Assembly (NCBI RefSeq): GCF_900115225.1
Contig: NZ_FOVR01000011.1
Coordinates: 124,001-188,000 of the forward strand
Source of the DNA: Cohaesibacter marisflavi
GTDB taxonomy: Bacteria > Pseudomonadota > Alphaproteobacteria > Rhizobiales > Cohaesibacteraceae
DNA length: 64,000 nucleotides
Reading direction: 5' to 3'
Below are positions 59,874-64,000 of this stretch, piece after piece. The notes beneath the pieces were generated by a model. The model was not told where the DNA came from. It searched no databases and was given only the letters and a program-made list of their open reading frames with translations. The stretch's first letter is position 1. Each line of letters starts with the position of its first letter. The position numbers and the translations under genes were made by a program.

Positions 59874-60359
59874 TCAGCTGCGATGATAAGGATGGCCCGA
59901 GAGAATGGTCATGGCGCGGTAAATCTGCTCGGAGAGAAGAATGCGCGCGATCTGGTGTGGCCATGTCATGGCGCCTAGTGCCAGCTTTGCATTGGCTGCA
60001 CCAAGCAGTTTCTGCCCATGCCCATCAGGTCCGCCAAGGCAGAAGGCCATGGCCGGTGTGCCCTGATTGCGTTCCCTGTCGATCAGCTTGGCAAAATCTT
60101 CGCTGGACATGTTCTTGCCATGCTCATCCAGCGCGACGATGAAGGTGCCCGTTGGCAAGGCGGCCAGAGTCTGCTCGGCTTCCTGCTCCTTGCGCTCGGC
60201 AGTATTTCGGGCACGGCTTTCGGTGAACTCTTGGATATCAGGACCATTCAGTCCCAGATTTCTGCCAGCCTTCTGGGCCCGGTCCTGATAGCGCGCAACG
60301 AGATCCGTTTCGGGGCCAGCCTTTTGCCGCCCGATAGCGCTGATTACAAGCTTCATCAT
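59874..60359 (-). CDS. rlmH: 23S rRNA (pseudouridine-1915-N3)-methyltransferase RlmH
   Basis: A SPOUT methyltransferase that methylates pseudouridine 1915 in helix 69 of 23S rRNA in the 70S ribosome. It has 161 residues, typical. The AdoMet-knot segments are FCLGGPDGHGQ near residue 106 and the C-terminal ALGAMTWPHQIARILLSEQIYRA, ending in HPYHR as usual for the family. It lies between rsfS and envC. Confidence 0.95.
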   Translation of the reverse strand: MMKLVISAIGRQKAGPETDLVARYQDRAQKAGRNLGLNGPDIQEFTESRARNTAERKEQEAEQTLAALPTGTFIVALDEHGKNMSSEDFAKLIDRERNQGTPAMAFCLGGPDGHGQKLLGAANAKLALGAMTWPHQIARILLSEQIYRAMTILSGHPYHRS

Positions 60360-60447
60360 CCTCTTTCCGGCTGGTCTCTTCGGGGTATCTGGCCGATTTG
60401 GATATCGGTCAGACCGTCATATCAAGAGACCAGTCTGTCAGACGGGA

Positions 60448-60837
60448 TTACAGATCTTCGTCTGCGTCCGCGGCCCACATCTTTTCGATGTTGTAGAACT
60501 CGCGTACTTCTGGACGGAAAATATGAACGATCACGTCGCCGGTGTCGATCAGCACCCAATCGCAATTGGGCAGACCTTCCACATTGGCGCTGCCAAAGCC
60601 ATTGTCCTTGAGGTCTCTGAGGAGACGATCAGAAACGGCACCGACATGTCTGTGGGAACGACCGGATGTGATGACCATATAGTCGGCAAGTGCGGACTTG
60701 CCGCGCAGATCAATTGACAGAATATCTTCGGCCTTGGCTTCGTCAAGGCTCGAGAGGATGACTGCGAGCGCCTGTTCAGGATCCTTGCGACCCGAAACGA
60801 GACGGATGGGAGACGGACCTTCTGGCATGATCTCCAT
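60448..60837 (-). CDS. rsfS: Ribosomal silencing factor RsfS
   Basis: Binds protein uL14 of the 50S subunit and blocks subunit joining under starvation. It has 129 residues. The signature IDLRGKSALADYMVITSGRSHRHV lies near residues 42-65, and DWVLIDTGDVIVHIFRPEVREFYNIEKMW near the end. The N-terminus (MEIMPEGPSP...) is extended by about 18 residues relative to shorter homologues; the start may be slightly downstream. It is part of the proB-to-rppH run. Confidence 0.93.
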   Translation of the reverse strand: MEIMPEGPSPIRLVSGRKDPEQALAVILSSLDEAKAEDILSIDLRGKSALADYMVITSGRSHRHVGAVSDRLLRDLKDNGFGSANVEGLPNCDWVLIDTGDVIVHIFRPEVREFYNIEKMWAADADEDL

Positions 60838-60999
60838 TTGTGCTGCGGTGGACAGGAATATACCTCTTGAATCAAACTGCAGACAGTTTCTCTCCCGTTC
60901 ATCAGCCGATCAGGGTGGATGAACGGACATGGACAGGGCCAAGACTGATCTCGGATCGAATCTTCGCCCCATAAGAATAAGTCATGCTATGTGACATTT

Positions 61000-61644
61000 T
61001 CAAGGCTCTTGCGCGTTATGCGTGCCTTGGGCTTTCGTGCTTTGCCTTAGTGCGGTGGAAGATAATTCCGAGCGCGGACCATAAATGAAGGTCCAAACCG
61101 GACATTGCGCAGTCGCGAGTGTCGCTTCCTTGCGAGAAGGAAGCCGCGCCCATGCAAAATTCCGCGCTGCCAGTGCGTTAAGCGGTGAGAGACTGTAGCC
61201 GGGACGGTCTATAATGGCAACAGGGATTCTGTTGAAAATATCTTCCCAGCGTTGCCATTTGTGAAACTGCTTAAGATTGTCCGCCCCCATCAACCAGACC
61301 AGATGCGCCCCTTTTGATCGTGTGCCTAGCCAGTCCAGTGTTTCTGCGGTGAAATGCGTGCCTGCCTTGGCCTCAACCCCGGTGATATCGATGCGGGGGT
61401 GATCCATGAGGCGTGCTGTGTCAGTCAGTCTTGTTTTAAGGGATGGCAGTTCCCTTATATCTTTCAGCGGGTTGCCCGGTGTGACCAGGCACCAGATACG
61501 ATCCAGCTGCAGGCGTTTGAGCGCCGTGAGAGCCACGTGCCTGTGGCCCTCATGAGCTGGGTTGAAGCTGCCTCCGTAAAGGCCGATGCGCATGCCCGGC
61601 GCGACGAGCGGAAGATCATGAGGATAAATGCGGGATCGTGTCAT
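61000..61644 (-). CDS. nadD: Nicotinate-nucleotide adenylyltransferase
   Basis: Makes deamido-NAD from nicotinate mononucleotide and ATP. The start at 61644 (MTRSRIYPHDLP) gives 214 residues; an upstream ATG at 61686 is possible. GLYGGSFNPAHEGH is the nucleotidyltransferase (HxGH) motif near residue 20, and LMGADNL and a C-terminal SSTALRQS (ISSTxIR type) segment complete the active site. It follows proA by about 66 bases from this start. Confidence 0.94.
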   Translation of the reverse strand: MTRSRIYPHDLPLVAPGMRIGLYGGSFNPAHEGHRHVALTALKRLQLDRIWCLVTPGNPLKDIRELPSLKTRLTDTARLMDHPRIDITGVEAKAGTHFTAETLDWLGTRSKGAHLVWLMGADNLKQFHKWQRWEDIFNRIPVAIIDRPGYSLSPLNALAARNFAWARLPSRKEATLATAQCPVWTFIYGPRSELSSTALRQSTKAQGTHNAQEP

Positions 61645-61710
61645 CGCGTCAACCGACTGGAAAAGAGGGATGGGGCAAAGGGCCAAATCCGTGTGGATGA
61701 GATGTTGAAA

Positions 61711-62985
61711 TCAGGGGCGTGTCTGCCCTGATCCATGCACTCGGTATTTGAAACTGGTCAATTGCTCCAGTCCAACCGGTCCGCGCGCATGCATGCGGCC
61801 TGTTGCAATGCCGATTTCTGCGCCCATGCCGAACTCGCCACCATCGGCAAATTGGGTGGACGCATTGTGCATAACGATGGCGCTGTCCACTTCCTTGAGG
61901 AACTTATCGGCGGCCACGGTATTCTCCGTGATGATGCTCTCGGTGTGGTGCGAACTATATTGAGCGATATGGTCGATGGCGGCATCGACACCGTCCACGA
62001 TCTTTGCCGAGATGATGGCGTCGAGATATTCGGTTGACCAATCCTCATCGCTGGCGAGGTCTGCTGCCGGTAGAAGAGCCTTGATTTCATCGGTGCCGCG
62101 CACCACGCAGCCCGCCTCGCTGAGGGTTTGCAGCACGTCCTTGCCGATGGTATTGGCAATGGAACGATCAATCAGCAAAGTCTCGGCGGCACCACAAATA
62201 CCGGTGCGGCGCATCTTGGCATTAAGCGTAATGGCCTTTGCCTTTTCAGGCTCGGCTTCCTTGTCGATATAGATATGGCAAATGCCTTCCAGATGGGAAA
62301 AGACGGGTACCCGCGCTTCAGATTGCACACGCCCGACCAGCCCTTTGCCGCCGCGGGGAACGAGCACATCGAGGTTGCCATCTAGCCCCTTGAGCATTTC
62401 GCCCACAGCAGCCCGGTCTGTGGTGGGGACAATCTGGATGCAGTCTGCTGGCAGACCGGCACTCTCAAGCCCTTTGGCCAGACAAGCATGGATGGCGCGG
62501 GAAGAATGATAGCTGTCAGAGCCACCGCGCAAAATAGATGCGTTGCCCGCTTTCAGACAGAGCGCTCCTGCATCTGCGGTGACATTGGGGCGGCTTTCAT
62601 AAATGACGCCGATGACGCCGAGCGGGGTGCGTACACGCTCGATATGCAAACCGTTGGGGCGATCCCAACCGGTGATGATGGTGCCGACAGGGTCGGGTAG
62701 GGAGACAATGGCATCAAGGCCCGCAGCGATGGCTTCGATGCGGTCGGCGCTCAGCGTAAGACGATCGAGGAAAGCCTCGGTCATGCCATCTTCCTTGCCC
62801 TTGGCAATGTCTTTGGCATTGGCCTCCAGAATGGATTGGACATCCGCGCGCATGGCGACAGCTGCCTGACTGAGGGCTGCGTTCTTCTGCTCCGTCGGGG
62901 CATTGGCCAGATGGCGCGCTGCCTTGCGGGCCTTGGCCCCCAGCGCGGTCATGATTTCGGTAACAGTCTCTGTCATATCATTCAT
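61711..62985 (-). CDS. proA: Gamma-glutamyl phosphate reductase
   Basis: The second step of proline synthesis: NADPH-dependent reduction of gamma-glutamyl phosphate to the semialdehyde. It has 424 residues. [14 protein letters not shown] contains the catalytic cysteine, and [11 protein letters not shown] and the C-terminal [27 protein letters not shown] are signatures. The ATG at 62985 has GGGGGA upstream. It lies 126 bases after proB. Confidence 0.97.
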   Translation of the reverse strand: MNDMTETVTEIMTALGAKARKAARHLANAPTEQKNAALSQAAVAMRADVQSILEANAKDIAKGKEDGMTEAFLDRLTLSADRIEAIAAGLDAIVSLPDPVGTIITGWDRPNGLHIERVRTPLGVIGVIYESRPNVTADAGALCLKAGNASILRGGSDSYHSSRAIHACLAKGLESAGLPADCIQIVPTTDRAAVGEMLKGLDGNLDVLVPRGGKGLVGRVQSEARVPVFSHLEGICHIYIDKEAEPEKAKAITLNAKMRRTGICGAAETLLIDRSIANTIGKDVLQTLSEAGCVVRGTDEIKALLPAADLASDEDWSTEYLDAIISAKIVDGVDAAIDHIAQYSSHHTESIITENTVAADKFLKEVDSAIVMHNASTQFADGGEFGMGAEIGIATGRMHARGPVGLEQLTSFKYRVHGSGQTRP

Positions 62986-63111
62986 GGCGAGTCCCCCTTC
63001 GGGAAAGTGACTTTATGTCTGCGGATATAGGCGTTTGGCGGATTTTCGGCAAGGTGTCTTGCCATACGCGCTCTCAGCTGTCTTTGGCTTTACGGGGTTG
63101 ATGGTTGCGTT

Positions 63112-64000
63112 TCAACTACGATCGGCATGATCTGAATGGTCGATGTGGTCTGCATGGTCCACTCCGCTCAGGACCATATCGTCCCGATGGATCAGCTCCG
63201 CACGGCCATCATAGCCCAAAATGTCAGCGATCTGCGAAGATTTGCAGCCCTTGATCTGGTCGGCCTCTGATCGGTCATAGGCCACTAGGCCGCGTGCGAT
63301 TTCAAGACCGGCAGAATCGAGAATGATCAGCGCATCGCCCTTGGCGAAATCGCCTTCCAGATGAGTAACCCCGGCAGGAAGCAGGCTTTTGCCACACATC
63401 AGCGCATGCACCGCGCCTTCATCGAGCGTTATGGTGCCGTGGGGCTCCAGATTGCCGTTAATCCAGCGCTTGCGCTGGGTGATCGGGTTGGATTTGGGCT
63501 CGAACCAGCTGTGCTTGGCACCATTCATGATGGCTTTGAGCGGGTTATAGTCGCTGCCATTGGCTATGATCATGGCGGTGCCGGCATTCACGGCAATCTT
63601 GGCGGCTGCGATTTTTGTGGTCATGCCACCTTTGGCAAGGGCCGAGCCAGCGCTCCCTGCCATCGCTTCAATTTCCGGTGTGATATGCTCGATCACTGGA
63701 ATATGTTGCGCGTCAGGGTCTTGGGCAGGCGGGGCGGTATAGAGACCGTCGATGTCTGAGAGCAGAATAAGGCAGTCAGCACTGATCATGGTGGCGACAC
63801 GGGCGGCAAGGCGATCATTATCGCCGAACTTGATCTCCGTGGTGGCGACCGTGTCATTCTCGTTGATGATCGGCACAGCGCCCAGCTTGAGCATGGTCGC
63901 CAGCGTTGCGCGGGCGTTGAGATAGCGGCGGCGCTCTTCGGTGTCACTCAGGGTTAGCAAGACCTGCCCCGTTGTCAGATCGACCTTGTGCAGGGCGTCC
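63112..64000 (-). CDS. proB: Glutamate 5-kinase, 5' part beyond the window
   Basis: The first step of proline synthesis: ATP-dependent phosphorylation of glutamate. The last 296 or so residues are in the window and the frame remains open at base 64000, entering as [20 protein letters not shown], so the start lies to the right. [19 protein letters not shown] and [11 protein letters not shown] are kinase-domain signatures. The C-terminal PUA domain follows from about 140 residues before the end. An unusual His/Asp-rich tail ([16 protein letters not shown]) ends the protein. Confidence 0.95.
   Translation of the reverse strand, partial: DALHKVDLTTGQVLLTLSDTEERRRYLNARATLATMLKLGAVPIINENDTVATTEIKFGDNDRLAARVATMISADCLILLSDIDGLYTAPPAQDPDAQHIPVIEHITPEIEAMAGSAGSALAKGGMTTKIAAAKIAVNAGTAMIIANGSDYNPLKAIMNGAKHSWFEPKSNPITQRKRWINGNLEPHGTITLDEGAVHALMCGKSLLPAGVTHLEGDFAKGDALIILDSAGLEIARGLVAYDRSEADQIKGCKSSQIADILGYDGRAELIHRDDMVLSGVDHADHIDHSDHADRS

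Overview
The window is a contiguous stretch of core chromosome from an alphaproteobacterium, most likely of the order Hyphomicrobiales (Rhizobiales). The evidence is a 1609-residue NAD-glutamate dehydrogenase, an Omp19-like lipoprotein, the gene order proB-proA-nadD-rsfS-rlmH-envC-ctpA-deacetylase-rppH, a free-standing atpHAGDC operon, and the mdh-sucCDAB-lpd and sdhCDAB blocks. A moderate GC content and the gene set would suit a marine genus such as Cohaesibacter, but the genus is only a guess. No rRNA, tRNA, IS element, prophage or CRISPR array was recognised.

Layout. 1-7.4 kb: the giant GDH, then a divergent LysR/YnfM-type exporter pair. 7.4-15.4 kb: amino-acid biosynthesis (leuB, leuD, argC, asd) mixed with a carbonic anhydrase, a pyridoxal kinase, small membrane proteins and an alpha/beta hydrolase that appears frameshifted at its 5' end. 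15.4-21.4 kb: a decayed remnant of a second DadA-like oxidoreductase, the intact copy, a CitE-like CoA-ester lyase with a DUF1737 partner, a GNAT enzyme, a siderophore-interacting flavoprotein and mesaconyl-CoA hydratase. 21.8-40.1 kb: central carbon metabolism (sdhCDAB, class II fructose-bisphosphate aldolase, mdh, sucCDAB, lpd). This block is interrupted by a phosphatase-fold protein that lacks its nucleophilic cysteine, two AprI/Inh-type lipoproteins and zapE. 40.2-45 kb: a secreted protein, xerC, the fructose-6-phosphate aldolase/transaldolase gene and priA. 45.2-50.2 kb: the F1 ATP synthase operon. 50.5-55.1 kb: two tandem chemoreceptors, each preceded by a perfect CtrA-type box. 55.2-64 kb: one long minus-strand run from proB (cut by the window edge) to rppH.

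Functionally, the window supplies most of the TCA cycle from 2-oxoglutarate to oxaloacetate, the E3 subunit, the catalytic head of ATP synthase and one or two enzymes of the ethylmalonyl-CoA (acetate assimilation) route. The right end holds RNA processing and decay, ribosome silencing, NAD and proline synthesis, and cell-wall remodelling.

No wholly new multi-gene system was seen. The most interesting signals are the CtrA boxes on both chemoreceptor genes, the Cys-less LMW-phosphatase homologue, the oxidoreductase fossil, the frameshifted hydrolase, and the long-range inverted repeat that covers the mdh ribosome-binding site.
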